Positions 1 through 10,502 of a DNA stretch of 64,000 nucleotides are shown piece after piece (the first letter of the stretch is position 1; every line of letters begins with the position of its first letter). The notes under the pieces were generated by a model. That model was not told where the DNA came from and searched no databases. It saw only the letters and a list, made by a program, of their open reading frames with translations. Both the position numbers and the translations under genes were made by a program. The stretch comes from Segatella copri (lineage in GTDB: Bacteria > Bacteroidota > Bacteroidia > Bacteroidales > Bacteroidaceae), in the NCBI RefSeq assembly GCF_026015295.1, contig NZ_JAPDUW010000001.1:2217501-2281500 (forward strand), read 5' to 3'.

Positions 1-1103
<1,103 letters not shown>

Positions 1104-1357
1104 AAAATATCATTTCTACCTAGCCTTGCGGCTTGGTTTGTTTGTTGTCTGTACTTAGGACGAATATCCTTTTCGTTTATTGAAGCTTAGTAAACCTGAC
1201 TTGTCAATTGCTTGACGGTTCGTTTCTTTTACCCAGTCAACTTTCTTATTTCTAAGAAGTTAACCGCTTCTTGTACTACTTGTCTGTTTATGTAAAATCT
1301 TTCAAAGAACTCTTTCTTTATTGCTATGAGTAATGCTTGATTTCTCAAAAGCGAGTG

Positions 1358-1389
1358 CAAAAGTACTAACAAATTTCCATTCCACCAAA
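1358..1389 (-). promoter_or_regulatory. Promoter of the rRNA operon
   Basis: On the minus strand a TTTG (1386-1389) lies 20 nt before TACTTTTG (1358-1365). This is the Bacteroidota housekeeping -33/-7 pattern, placed about 250 nt upstream of the 16S 5' end as expected for an rRNA leader. Confidence 0.6.
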
Positions 1390-1907
1390 TATTTCTAAGA
1401 AAAAGTTTGTTTTTACCCTATTATTTAACACTTGTAAACAGTAAATTGGTATTTTGAAGCTATTTTCGCCTATTTTAGCGAAAAGACAAGGAATACCATT
1501 TAATGCGGAAAAGAATCACTTTTATGTTAAGATTAAGCAAAAGTCAAGAAAGATGAAACTGTAACAAACATTCGCGCGTGCGCACAGGAACATTATATTT
1601 ATTATCTCAAAGATATGCAGAAGAACAGGGCACCCATAGAGAGAACAAACGACAACCAAAACGTACTAAGCAGAGTTTTAAGACAGAATTGACATATATC
1701 AGCACAAAGTGCTATACATTTCACTTAATGTCCGTTAACACACAAGAAATCGATGAGTTAAAGGGGCTGAAAGGCTTAAAAAAGTAAAAGCCTACATAAA
1801 ACAGACATTTTAACAGCAAAAAAGCGACGAGTTTGCGAAAAAAAATATGCCTTTACACCGTATATATACATTATATTAAAGAAATTAAGAGAATTAAATA
1901 TCTAAGA
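1390..1907. other. Intergenic stretch without a recognised gene
   Basis: About 500 nt of AT-rich DNA between the rRNA promoter and the next plus-strand reading frame. A 69-codon open frame at 1578 has no family resemblance and no promoter or start context. I see no RNA gene here. Confidence 0.4.
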
Positions 1908-2141
1908 ATGAAATAAAAAAGAGTCAATGCGTGTCCTCAATGCAATGCTACTCAAAGCTACGTTGTCACAGGCGCGAATGGCTTATTTATAGAGTTTGAC
2001 AACATAAGTTTAATAAATCTGGCTGGGACTAACAAGAACATTGCCCAGCTCATTGCTCAGCAGGCTAAAGATGTAGAGGAGCTTACTAGAAAGTTAGAAG
2101 CTATTAAGTCTTGCAGCTGTACAGATGAAAAGACTAAGCAG

Positions 2142-3734
2142 TTGATTGAGAATCAGATTAAGACAAACCAAAACATCATCCAGGAATTAAAGAGACAGTT
2201 GACAAACAACATTACTAATGATGTAGATGTTCAAAATGCGATTTTCAACTTAACTAAAGGCAGTATTGAGGAAGGTCAATTGAACGAGACCATCAAAAAG
2301 CTTATATTGGGTGAATACCAGGATTTTAATATCGCCATTCTCAATTCACGGGCTTATAAGGATGTCCTAGATAAAATCGCAAGTAACAATAAAGAGTTGT
2401 CTGACAGCGTAGCTAAAATCTGGGGTACTCTTTATGACAACAAAGAGACTGGTACTGTTGGCATCACCTCTAAGGTAGACCAGTTAGTAAAGGACATGAC
2501 CTATACAAAGGCATTAGCTATAAACAACTCTGTACGTATTGACACTCTGAGTGATCGCTTGTACAAAGAGATTACCAATGCAACTATAGAGGTTAGCAAA
2601 AAGATTCTTGAGAAATTAAAGCACCCTAAGTCAACGAACTTGCAGCTTGGCGACATTGCATCTACTCTCAACAGTACATTCAACAACCGTTTAACCATGT
2701 ATGCTGTAGAGGCATCCTGGTCACAACGTGGTACAGACGGCAAGTTGGTTAATAAGAAAGTAACTTCAAAGTATGAATTGGCAGCAACACCATTAAATCC
2801 ATTGTCATTCATATTCTTGGAGAATGGCATCAATGCTGACCTCCCTACGATTCCTACATTGCAGTCTAAGATTAACTTTAATAACTACAAGTTTACTTGG
2901 ACTCCTATTGAGCATATGGGAAATATCAAGACGAAAGTTACTCTCGAAGGTATTCCTGATGTAGATAACATTAAAATCAATGGTAATGTATGGGTTCCAA
3001 AGCCTGAAGTTGGCGTAACAATTATTGGTAAGGATAAGATTACAGGTACACTCAGCAGGGTTAACAAGACTGTTATCTTCGACTTATCAAGCCTTGGTGC
3101 AAAAGCTGATGTAACAATCGGAAGTGTAAAGATTAACCATGAAGATGTACAGGTAAAAGTAGGAAAGACTACAGGTACATACGATGTTACCAGCCCTATG
3201 GATGAGTTCAACAAGATTATCGACAACATTAACAATCAGGTTGGTAACATAATTGGCAATGTTAATGGAATAGTTGACAAGGTTAACAAATTCTCTGATG
3301 CTATCGATGGTCAGTTAATCAATCGCATTAACGCTTACATCAATAAGTTCGAGAACTTACTGACAAAGGCTAACTCTTTACTCCAGCCAGCAATGTTCTA
3401 TACCACTAATAGTGGCAGTTGGGGTCAGTTGGCACGCGTTGAAGAGGGTGCATCTCACCTGAAGTTGAATGGTGGACAGGCTTCTACCGTATTCGTTGCA
3501 TCTTCTTACTCTGCAGAATTGCTAGCTCCTGCTTACTTAAAGGAGATTTCTGTTGATGGTGGTGCAACTTTGACTGCTGCAGGACAGAGTGGAAGTAAGG
3601 TTGTATTGAAAAGTGGCCAGTATAAGGTTGGTTTCAATGCAACAAAGGCAGGAGTTTATACTATTAAATATAGTGCCGTAGACTACTTTGGTAATACAGT
3701 TACCAAGGAGTTCTTCGTTAAGGTAGTAGATTAA
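2142..3734 (+). CDS. Coiled-coil protein with C-terminal Ig-like domain, function unknown
   Basis: I do not recognise a functional family. The N-terminal half is rich in Asn/Lys/Glu with coiled-coil-like heptads. The last ~100 residues form a beta-rich, Ig/HYR-like module ending in a 'YTIKYSAVDYFGNTVTKEF' pattern typical of secreted Bacteroidota proteins. The only standard start after the upstream stop is TTG at 2142, but the frame is open from 1917 and the upstream translation continues the helical pattern, so the true N-terminus is probably further upstream. An ATG at 1908 is in frame but is followed by TAA as codon 3. No signal peptide is visible with any start. A broken OmpA-like gene follows after a hairpin. 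Confidence 0.6.
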   Translation: MIENQIKTNQNIIQELKRQLTNNITNDVDVQNAIFNLTKGSIEEGQLNETIKKLILGEYQDFNIAILNSRAYKDVLDKIASNNKELSDSVAKIWGTLYDNKETGTVGITSKVDQLVKDMTYTKALAINNSVRIDTLSDRLYKEITNATIEVSKKILEKLKHPKSTNLQLGDIASTLNSTFNNRLTMYAVEASWSQRGTDGKLVNKKVTSKYELAATPLNPLSFIFLENGINADLPTIPTLQSKINFNNYKFTWTPIEHMGNIKTKVTLEGIPDVDNIKINGNVWVPKPEVGVTIIGKDKITGTLSRVNKTVIFDLSSLGAKADVTIGSVKINHEDVQVKVGKTTGTYDVTSPMDEFNKIIDNINNQVGNIIGNVNGIVDKVNKFSDAIDGQLINRINAYINKFENLLTKANSLLQPAMFYTTNSGSWGQLARVEEGASHLKLNGGQASTVFVASSYSAELLAPAYLKEISVDGGATLTAAGQSGSKVVLKSGQYKVGFNATKAGVYTIKYSAVDYFGNTVTKEFFVKVVD

Positions 3735-3745
3735 TTTAAGAAACA

Positions 3746-3779
3746 ATTGTTAGTGACAATTTTGATTGTCACTAACAAT
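3746..3779 (+). terminator. Perfect 15-bp hairpin between two genes
   Basis: ATTGTTAGTGACAAT (3746-3760) and its exact reverse complement (3765-3779) are separated by a 4-nt loop, directly after the stop at 3734. The T-run afterwards is weak, so it could be a terminator or an mRNA-stability element. Confidence 0.55.
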
Positions 3780-3810
3780 CTTAAAAAGAATTTTAATAAA
3801 GAATTATATT

Positions 3811-4723
3811 ATGAAAATTAAGAGTATATTACTATCAAGTTTATTGGCATTGGGTTGCACAGCAGCTTCTGCTCAAGAAGAAGCTAAGACAGTAAACGTC
3901 TTCAACCCTCACGGCTTCGTGTTGTTAACTTCGGTGTATTTGGTGGTATTGGTGCCAACATCGCTTAGAACAATAATGAAGCAACAACAGCACAGGACAA
4001 CATGAATAAAGCATACAACAGCATGCTCAACTCCGCATATGGTGACAAAGTTAATGATGCTAACAAGATTGCTAAAGCAGAATCAGGCTTGGCTTACCTT
4101 TGGACTGATTCAAAAGTTCGCCTTGCTGCCCGTGTTGGAGCTAATGTTGATTTCCGTGTCAGCGACCGCGTAAGCTTGGGTCTTGAGGTTTCTGCTAACA
4201 CATTGAGCGACCATTACAACTCAAAGAAGGCTGGCAACCCAGACTGGTACTTCAACGCATTGGTAGGTTCAAAGATTGCTTTGGGCAAGACACACACCAC
4301 CAAGACCATTCCAGCTCCAAAGCCAGTAGAAAAGATTATTGAGCGCGTAATTGAGAAGCAGATTGTTCCAGCTCCAGTAGAGACCAAGAAGGAAGTTGCG
4401 CAGAAGAGTTCCGTCGTGATATCTTCTTCACCATCGGTAACTCTGTTATTGCACAGTCACAGGCATCAAAGATTACTGAGATTGTCAACTACATGAAGGA
4501 AAATCCAGATGCTAAGATTACTCTTACCGGTTATGCTGACAAGGGTACCGGTTCTGACGCAATCAACGACAAGGTAGCAGCTCGCCGTGCTCAGACAGTT
4601 TACAATGCACTTGCAGCTAAGGGTGTTGCCAAGAGCCGCATGATTAAGAAGTCTGCCGGTTCACGCGTTCAGCCATACTCAGAGAACGGAATGAACCGTG
4701 TTACAATTTGTATTGCAAAGTAA
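3811..4723 (+). pseudogene. OmpA-family outer-membrane protein, broken by frameshifts
   Basis: The start at 3811 gives a clean signal peptide (MKIKSILLSSLLALG...SAQ). The protein then reads, across three frames, as an N-terminal beta-barrel, a Pro/Glu-Lys-rich linker (about 4290-4400) and a C-terminal OmpA/MotB-like peptidoglycan-binding domain (ITLTGYADKGTG..., 4513 on). One base appears lost near 3916 (GGCTTCGT; adding one base restores HGFRVVNFGVFGG). There is an in-frame TAG at 3966, and one A appears lost near 4404 (CAGAAGAG; adding A restores QKEFRRDIFFTIGNS). An intact gene would encode about 300 residues anchoring the outer membrane to peptidoglycan. Either a true pseudogene or assembly errors. 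Confidence 0.8.
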
Positions 4724-4844
4724 TTTGAAATATAAGAAATAGAAAACACATCAATATTAATAAAAGATAACCGGTTTTCATACTTATCTAATTTATTGTG
4801 ATAATACATGAGAATCGGTTATTTTTATATTTATAACAGACATA

Positions 4845-6024
4845 ATGAAAAAGATTACACTTTTTTGCTCCTTGCTTGCATGCATGTGGGTACTATGCAT
4901 GCACAGTTAAAAGGCGATGGTTTCTATCGTATTCAAAATGTAAAGACTGGCAGATACATGACACTTGCTGACCGTCATAGTCGTGGAGCCAATGCACATA
5001 CCACCACAGTTGATGCAGGAGCTCTCGCTACCAGAAAGAAATGGAGTGATATCGAATCTGATCCAGGTTCAATATTTTACATCAAAAAGGTAAATGGTTC
5101 GGAATACAATATTATTTCACAGGGTATAGATATGTACCAACATATTAAATACTATGTACGTATAGATACCGATAATAACGGAGCATCTTATAAATTCTGG
5201 GAAACAGATAAAGGCACAAGACTTTATTTGAGCGACGAAAATGTAAGTAACGAAGGTGCTGATAACAGTTACGTAAAAACAAGAGGTGAAGATACCCGTC
5301 AATGGAAAATTATACCGCTTAATAATTCCGGAAGCAACTATATTGGCGTTACCCCTCTAGTGAAAGCAAATAATGGCAAATACCATGCTACCTATCTGAC
5401 TGGATTCCCATACAAACTTCAGTCAAGCGGCATGAAAGCATTCACTATATCATCCATCAACAATGAAAAGGGAGAAGCTACATATCAAGAGATTACAGGC
5501 GAAATCCCTGGAAAAACTCCAGTGCTCATTGAGTGCAGTTCTGATAAAGCTAAAGACAACTTAATTACACCATTAGTGAGCACGAGCAATAGCATTAAAG
5601 CTACAAACCGCTTAGAAGGATTTTTTTCTGCCTAGGTGATTGGCTAAGCCAACATCTCATCTACACCGAGTTTAATGCCAACACTATGAGAGTATTAGGT
5701 ATTAATGAAAGTGGCGAATTAGTTTTCAATAACTCAAATAAATACATGTCACCAGTTGAATTTTATAATGGTGACCGCGATTACTATTATATCGCCATTC
5801 CTCACAACACAGCCTACCTCCCAGTAACTGCTACAACTCCAAGCGAATTGAAACTGGTTGATTATAATACTGGTATCACACCAATTGTCATTGAATCAGA
5901 TGCAAACATATCAAACGACATCTATACGATAAATGGCATAAAAGTTCGTGAGAACGCCACATCAGTAGAAGGTCTTCCTGAAGGCATCTACATTTTTAAG
6001 AACAAGAAATATGTGGTAAAATAA
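4845..6024 (+). pseudogene. Secreted protein of unknown function, two homopolymer frameshifts
   Basis: From ATG 4845, a seventh T in the T6 run at 4861-4866 would give a signal peptide (MKKITLFLLLACMHVGTMHA) running straight into QLKGDGFYRIQNVKTGRY. An eighth T in the T7 run at 5621-5627 joins the main part (to 5635) with the C-terminal part (5686-6024). The repaired product is about 393 residues. It starts with a ricin/beta-trefoil-like 'GFYRIQNVKTGRYMTLAD' segment and ends with the 'EGIYIFKNKKYVVK' tail common in secreted Prevotella proteins. Function unknown. As it stands no full product can be made without frameshifting. Confidence 0.7.
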
Positions 6025-6045
6025 GGGATTAATCTATCAATTAAA

Positions 6046-6085
6046 CAAAGAGGGTGAATCATGAGTTAATGATTCACCCTCTTTT
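6046..6085 (+). terminator. Rho-independent terminator
   Basis: A 15-16-bp stem around AAAGAGGGTGAATCAT and its complement, with a 6-nt loop and a T5 run after it. It lies 22 nt after the stop at 6024. Confidence 0.85.
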
Positions 6086-6160
6086 TGTTGGAATATATAG
6101 GATATCTTGTTGGAAAAGATAGGATATATTTTAGAAACAGTTAGTATCCTCGGTCGCACA

Positions 6161-6248
6161 ACAGCTGTTGTGCGCTTGCATAACAGCTGATATGCGCATG
6201 CACAACAGCTGATGTGCATGCGGTGGACAGCTGTTATGCGCCAACTAT
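6161..6248. repeat. Four imperfect 22-bp tandem repeats (ACAGCTG-headed)
   Basis: ACAGCTG occurs at 6161, 6183, 6205 and 6227, exactly 22 bp apart, each followed by a TGCGC/TGTGCATG-like half. The units are themselves near-palindromic around CAGCTG and GCGC/GCATGC. The block lies between two convergent genes. Confidence 0.75.
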
Positions 6249-6301
6249 TATTAAGACTTATTACACATCTTCTTTTTCTTTATAAAAAACTCTTTTTCCG
6301 G

Positions 6302-7336
6302 TTAGAAGATACGGTGAGTTAAACGCAACTCCAAGACAGGATAAACTTTTACTGCTTTGAAAAGACTTACATAATCGCCCACTTTTCCAGAGATATTCTT
6401 CACATCTTTAGCCAGGTCTACCCCATCGTGAGTAATGATACGGGGAGTTCCACCCCAGAACATGGCACCGCAATCAAACGAAATCCAATTACGGTCGCTA
6501 CGATTCGACAACTTACCACCATAACCGAAACCTAAGTAAGGACGGAAATTGTTCACCTTAATCTTGCAGGAAACCATATTGTTGGCATCCGGCTCCATAC
6601 GGTAAGGAGTTCCATCAGGATAATCACCGACATGAACACCCATTCTACCATAATCCATAAACTTATTGTAGAGAGACTCATCAGCATAAATTTTATTACC
6701 GCCGATAGAGATATAAGGTATAGGAATCACATTCGGATCATCGCTAATCTGACTCTCCCACGATTCCTTTACACGGTTATAAAGATTATTATAGATAGCA
6801 ACACTCACCAAAGAGGTAGCATCATAAGCTGCATTTTCAGCCTTGGCTACTGTAGATGGTCCCCAATAGAAACCGGTGGTTACATGCCAATGCTTGTTGC
6901 GGAAAGGAAAGACATCCACCAACAGCTTGAAATTCTTCATCGTAGGCTTACCTTTCATATCCACATTACGGTCTACCTCAAATGCGAACATCTCATTCAA
7001 GGTCTGAGAGAGTTTGTTGAACTTCTCATCCTGTATCGTAGGATCGGTATCATCACCCACCTGCACCCCGAAGTGCATGGTTTGCTCATAATGCGGAAAG
7101 AAGTTGAAACCTGTGCGCACCTGCACCATTTTACCAATAGGCATTGCCAAATCTACACCCACGCCAGTGGTTCCCAAAGAGATAGAACCATCCAGATGAT
7201 TGAGAATGTTCTTATCTCCCTTATCACCAGAAGGCTCTATCGTCTGTGCAAAGGCACAGGAAGCAGTCAATAAAGCTGCCACGATAAATCCGAAACGCTT
7301 TTTCGTAAATAATATAGTTTTACTTTCTCTAGTCAC
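6302..7336 (-). CDS. Outer-membrane beta-barrel protein
   Basis: 344 residues. An N-terminal signal peptide (FGFIVAALLTASCAFAQ) is followed by alternating amphipathic strands ('DGSISLGTTGVGVDLAMPIG', 'FRPYLGFGYGG') and a terminal strand ending in Phe (LELRLTHRIF), as in outer-membrane barrels. I cannot assign a ligand. The start is GTG at 7336: no in-frame ATG precedes the signal peptide, and a promoter (TATCTTTG, 7368-7375) lies just upstream. The inserted mobile element begins about 200 nt upstream of this start, so the element may have changed its upstream regulation. Confidence 0.75.
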   Translation of the reverse strand: MTRESKTILFTKKRFGFIVAALLTASCAFAQTIEPSGDKGDKNILNHLDGSISLGTTGVGVDLAMPIGKMVQVRTGFNFFPHYEQTMHFGVQVGDDTDPTIQDEKFNKLSQTLNEMFAFEVDRNVDMKGKPTMKNFKLLVDVFPFRNKHWHVTTGFYWGPSTVAKAENAAYDATSLVSVAIYNNLYNRVKESWESQISDDPNVIPIPYISIGGNKIYADESLYNKFMDYGRMGVHVGDYPDGTPYRMEPDANNMVSCKIKVNNFRPYLGFGYGGKLSNRSDRNWISFDCGAMFWGGTPRIITHDGVDLAKDVKNISGKVGDYVSLFKAVKVYPVLELRLTHRIF

Positions 7337-7367
7337 CCAGAACTTCTATACAATTGATATAACGTGG

Positions 7368-7375
7368 CAAAGATA
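7368..7375 (-). promoter_or_regulatory. -7 element upstream of the beta-barrel gene
   Basis: TATCTTTG on the minus strand, 32 nt before the GTG start. No good -33 TTTG is visible at the usual distance. Confidence 0.5.
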
Positions 7376-7501
7376 CGACATTTTTTTGAAAAATAACGCC
7401 TAAAAAAGCAAAATATAGCAGAATGATGCTTTTATTTTGAGTTTCAAGTGGTTGTGGCTGTTGTTGGCATTAAGTGGCATAGACGAGGAATAGCGAAAAA
7501 C

Positions 7502-7541
7502 GCAGATTGGAGAAATAGAAACGCTTTCAAATCATTACCTC
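7502..7541 (+). repeat. Left attachment site (attL) direct repeat
   Basis: About 40 bp starting GCAGATTG and ending AAATCATTACCTC. It matches the right-hand copy at 18214-18254 with roughly eight differences, all outside the 13-bp 3' core and the first 8 bp. It lies 120 nt upstream of the integrase start, the usual position of an att site. Confidence 0.8.
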
Positions 7542-7577
7542 GCAGAAACGCCCTAATAAGCATTTTTAACGGTGACG

Positions 7578-7641
7578 GTTCAAATTTCCCCATTCTGCGT
7601 AAGTTTTGATTTTGCCATGCAGCTCTCATAGTTTAATTTTG
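7578..7641 (+). promoter_or_regulatory. Integrase promoter with conserved upstream box
   Basis: TTTG (7611-7614), 19 nt, then TAATTTTG (7634-7641). The preceding ~30 nt, containing CCATTCTGCG at 7590-7599, recurs upstream of the helicase gene at about 10402-10433, suggesting a shared operator. Confidence 0.65.
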
Positions 7642-7664
7642 CACCGAACAAAAAAGTAAGAATT

Positions 7665-8888
7665 ATGAGATGCACTTTCAAGACAGTCTTCTATGTAAAT
7701 GGAAGCAAGGAGAGAAACGGAATTGTCCCTATCATGGGACGTGTGACAATCAACGGAACTATCGCACAGTTCAGTTGCAAGCAGAGCGTTACCAAGGCTA
7801 TCTGGGATGCCAAGGGCAACAGAGCCATAGGCAAGAGTAAGGAAGCCAAGGAGGTGAATTTTGCGCTCGACAACATCAAGGCTCAAATCGCCAAGCATTA
7901 CCAACGACTTTCCGACCGTGAGGCGTTCGTTACCGCTGAAATGGTGAGAAACGCCTATCAAGGCATAGGCACCGAATACGAGACCTTGCTCAGAGCTTTC
8001 GACAAGGAGAACGCAGCCTTTGCCAAGCGTGTAGGCAAGGACAGAGCCAAGAACACTTACAACAAGTATCTTGTGGTGAGAAAGTACGTTGCCGAGTTCA
8101 TCAAGTATCAGTACAAGCGCAGCGATATGTCCATGAATGAGCTTACCGAGGAGTTTATCCGTGACTATTGCCTTTACTTGAAAAATGTGGTAGGGCTTGC
8201 GCAGTCCTCCATTTGGATTTACTCAATACCTCTGAAACATATCGTTACGGCGGCACACTACAACGGCAAGATACCGAGAAATCCGTTTGCCATGTACCAC
8301 GTTGACCCAGACCACAAGGAACGTGAGTTCTTGACCTTGGATGAGCTTACTGCCATGACTAATATAAAGTTGGAAGACCCCAATATGGCATTTGCAAGAG
8401 ACCTCTTTATCTTTGGTTGTTGGACAGGTATATCATTCATTGACATCAAGAACTTGACTGAGGACAATATCAGCATGGTAAACAGTGCTCCTTGGATTGT
8501 GTCCAAGCGTCAGAAGACAGGCGTGCCGTTTCAAATCAAGCTGATGGATATTCCTATGCAGATTGTTGAGCGATACAAATCTTTCAGAAAGGGCAACCAC
8601 TTGTTCAACATTGGTAATCTTGACGGCATCAACAAGCGCATTAAAAAAGTAGCTGTAATGTGTGGCATCAAGAAGCGGGTTTCGTTCCATGTATCCCGTC
8701 ATAGTTGGGCTGTTTTAGCCTTGGAGTATGGTATGCCGATAGAAAGTGTGAGTAAGATTCTTGGTCACACGAACATCACCACAACGCAGATATACGCTAA
8801 GGTGACAAGCACCAAGCTTGACCATGACATAGCAGTCTTTGAAAGTCGAATCAAGGGGCATTTGCCAGTTATGGGAGGAATGGCATGA
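7665..8888 (+). CDS. Tyrosine-type site-specific integrase
   Basis: 407 residues. N-terminal arm-binding domain (1-~90), SAM-like core-binding domain (~110-215) and C-terminal catalytic domain. Visible catalytic motifs are K in 'SKRQKTG', H-x-x-R in 'HVSRHSW', H in 'ILGHTNITTTQ' and the nucleophile Tyr in 'QIYAKV'. The first Arg box reads TGISFID instead of TG-x-R, so Ser replaces the first catalytic Arg. The same substitution is known in the Bacteroides IntDOT group. It should catalyse integration and excision at the 13-bp core repeats. The downstream gene overlaps its stop (ATGA). Confidence 0.93.
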   Translation: MRCTFKTVFYVNGSKERNGIVPIMGRVTINGTIAQFSCKQSVTKAIWDAKGNRAIGKSKEAKEVNFALDNIKAQIAKHYQRLSDREAFVTAEMVRNAYQGIGTEYETLLRAFDKENAAFAKRVGKDRAKNTYNKYLVVRKYVAEFIKYQYKRSDMSMNELTEEFIRDYCLYLKNVVGLAQSSIWIYSIPLKHIVTAAHYNGKIPRNPFAMYHVDPDHKEREFLTLDELTAMTNIKLEDPNMAFARDLFIFGCWTGISFIDIKNLTEDNISMVNSAPWIVSKRQKTGVPFQIKLMDIPMQIVERYKSFRKGNHLFNIGNLDGINKRIKKVAVMCGIKKRVSFHVSRHSWAVLALEYGMPIESVSKILGHTNITTTQIYAKVTSTKLDHDIAVFESRIKGHLPVMGGMA

Positions 8889-9256
8889 AAAGGACTGTAA
8901 TCACCGTGGGCGGAAATGGAATGTTATCCATTCCGTCCAACTTGGAGAACTTGTGGATGAGTGAGGGCGAGTTGGTGGATATGCTTCATGTTACCGCCCC
9001 GAAACTCAACTCTGTGATACGAGCCATATATAAAGAAGGTATGTTGTTGATGTCGGAAGTCCAACAGAGGCAAGAACTTTCCAAAGGTATTTGGCAAACA
9101 TTGTATGGATTCCCTATGGTTGTTGCCATTTGCTTCCGTCTCACCTCTAATGGTGCAGCGCAACTTCGTGATGCCATCTTCAAGAGGTTGTACGGAGCAA
9201 AAGAGAAAACAGCCATTGTCCTGCAACTCTACGGAGGGACAAATGCTTTTAGTTGA
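8885..9256 (+). CDS. Conserved small protein of the element, function unknown
   Basis: 123 residues, translationally coupled to the integrase: its ATG overlaps the integrase TGA by 4 nt. A central helix-rich stretch ('VDMLHVTAPKLNSVIRAIYKEGMLL') looks like a winged-helix or HTH segment, so an excision or regulatory role is possible. That is inference from position only. Confidence 0.7.
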   Translation: MKRTVITVGGNGMLSIPSNLENLWMSEGELVDMLHVTAPKLNSVIRAIYKEGMLLMSEVQQRQELSKGIWQTLYGFPMVVAICFRLTSNGAAQLRDAIFKRLYGAKEKTAIVLQLYGGTNAFS

Positions 9257-9465
9257 GAATGGTCGCATCTTTGACGCTTGGATATTCACTGTCGTATTGA
9301 CTTATTGATTTACTGATTTACTGTCATATAGATTTATTGATTCACAAAATTCTTGATAGGGTGATTTATATTGCACATGAAGAAAAATATGAAATCTCAT
9401 GCAAGTTTTTGATACGGTCTGCGTTTATTAGATATAAGTGTAACCCTTTAATATTGAAGAAATGT

Positions 9466-10266
9466 ATGAAAATTAAAATGATTCTTATTGCATTAACCGC
9501 TTTGCTATCTTTGGCAAGCTGCGGTGATGATGACTCTGGTATTCAACTCACACAAGACGAAATCATTGGTGACATAAATACTGGTAAAAAGATTGTGATT
9601 ACCTCTCTTACCACCTATACGGAAAGTAGCAGCAAAGTTAATGTAAATGGAGCTAAAGGCAAAATATCAGCAACATCTTCCGATGAAAGTATAGCCAAAG
9701 TCTCGTGCTCAACAAATGAAGCAGAGAAAGAAATCTATGTAAGTGGTGTTTCTGTAGGAAATACCACTATCACCATAACCGATTCCGATGGAAATACTGC
9801 TGTATTAAAGGTTGAAGTAAAAGATTGGACGACTCTTTGGGAACTTAGTAGAACAATGTATGTGGTAGATAGAAAATGTTTTGTTGAAGGTGTTTCTTCT
9901 GAGGATTCTGCAACTATTGCAGCTGATGCCATAGAGAAAGACTCATACAATAAATATTATACAATACGTACTCGTGATTATATTCCTTTCGGCTCTTATG
10001 TAACCAAGAGACTAACCATTACAGATGATAAAGGAAATGTCCGCATGGATGGAATTCTTAAGATTCAGCCAAATGCCGATAACTCCGAAGTTTGGCATTT
10101 ATTACCTATTGGTAATTATACGGAAGTCGTTTTGGCTACATTTTACTATGACCAAGAAAGTATAGTCAAAGATGTGACAGATTATTATAAAACGGCATAT
10201 CCTAAGATTAAGAAAGTTGAACTACATGCCATTTATGCAGTAGAAGAATTAGAACCAGACAAGTAA
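9466..10266 (+). CDS. Putative lipoprotein with BIG2-like domain
   Basis: 266 residues from ATG 9466, chosen because it directly precedes a lipoprotein signal (MILIALTALLSLASC) with lipobox LASC followed by GDDDSG; an Asp-rich stretch after the Cys is common in Bacteroidota surface lipoproteins. Residues ~40-125 form a bacterial Ig-like (BIG2) fold pattern: 'GKISATSSDESIAKVS...VSGVSVGNTTITITDSDGN'. The C-terminal part is unassigned. It has higher AT content than the replication genes around it and no link to transfer, so it is probably cargo. Confidence 0.75.
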   Translation: MKIKMILIALTALLSLASCGDDDSGIQLTQDEIIGDINTGKKIVITSLTTYTESSSKVNVNGAKGKISATSSDESIAKVSCSTNEAEKEIYVSGVSVGNTTITITDSDGNTAVLKVEVKDWTTLWELSRTMYVVDRKCFVEGVSSEDSATIAADAIEKDSYNKYYTIRTRDYIPFGSYVTKRLTITDDKGNVRMDGILKIQPNADNSEVWHLLPIGNYTEVVLATFYYDQESIVKDVTDYYKTAYPKIKKVELHAIYAVEELEPDK

Positions 10267-10401
10267 AAGTATAATGTAAAATTACTTTTTGTTCATCCCG
10301 AGGAAAGGTTTACAAGGAAGCCTTTCTTTGGGATTTTTTTCGTTTTATTTTATCCCGAAAGCCTACATCAAGCGCCTTGATTTCCAATCTTTTAACATTG
10401 C

Positions 10402-10467
10402 CGGTGCAAACTTCTCCATTCTGCGCAAGTTTGTGTTTTGCGTTTTGATTTTCCACCCTTACCTTTG
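10402..10467 (+). promoter_or_regulatory. Helicase-gene promoter with the same upstream box as the integrase
   Basis: TTTG (10437-10440), 19 nt, TACCTTTG (10460-10467), 36 nt before the helicase ATG. The box containing CCATTCTGCG (10417-10426) and the flanking GGTnCAAAnTTC match the block before the integrase promoter. The rest of 10267-10401 shows no gene. Confidence 0.65.
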
Positions 10468-10502
10468 CAACTTTAATTTTATCAACTCACAAAGGTTAGA
10501 TT

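Noticed and set aside
1390..1907. tRNA or other structured RNA next to the rRNA operon
   Set aside because: No cloverleaf or conserved structure could be seen.
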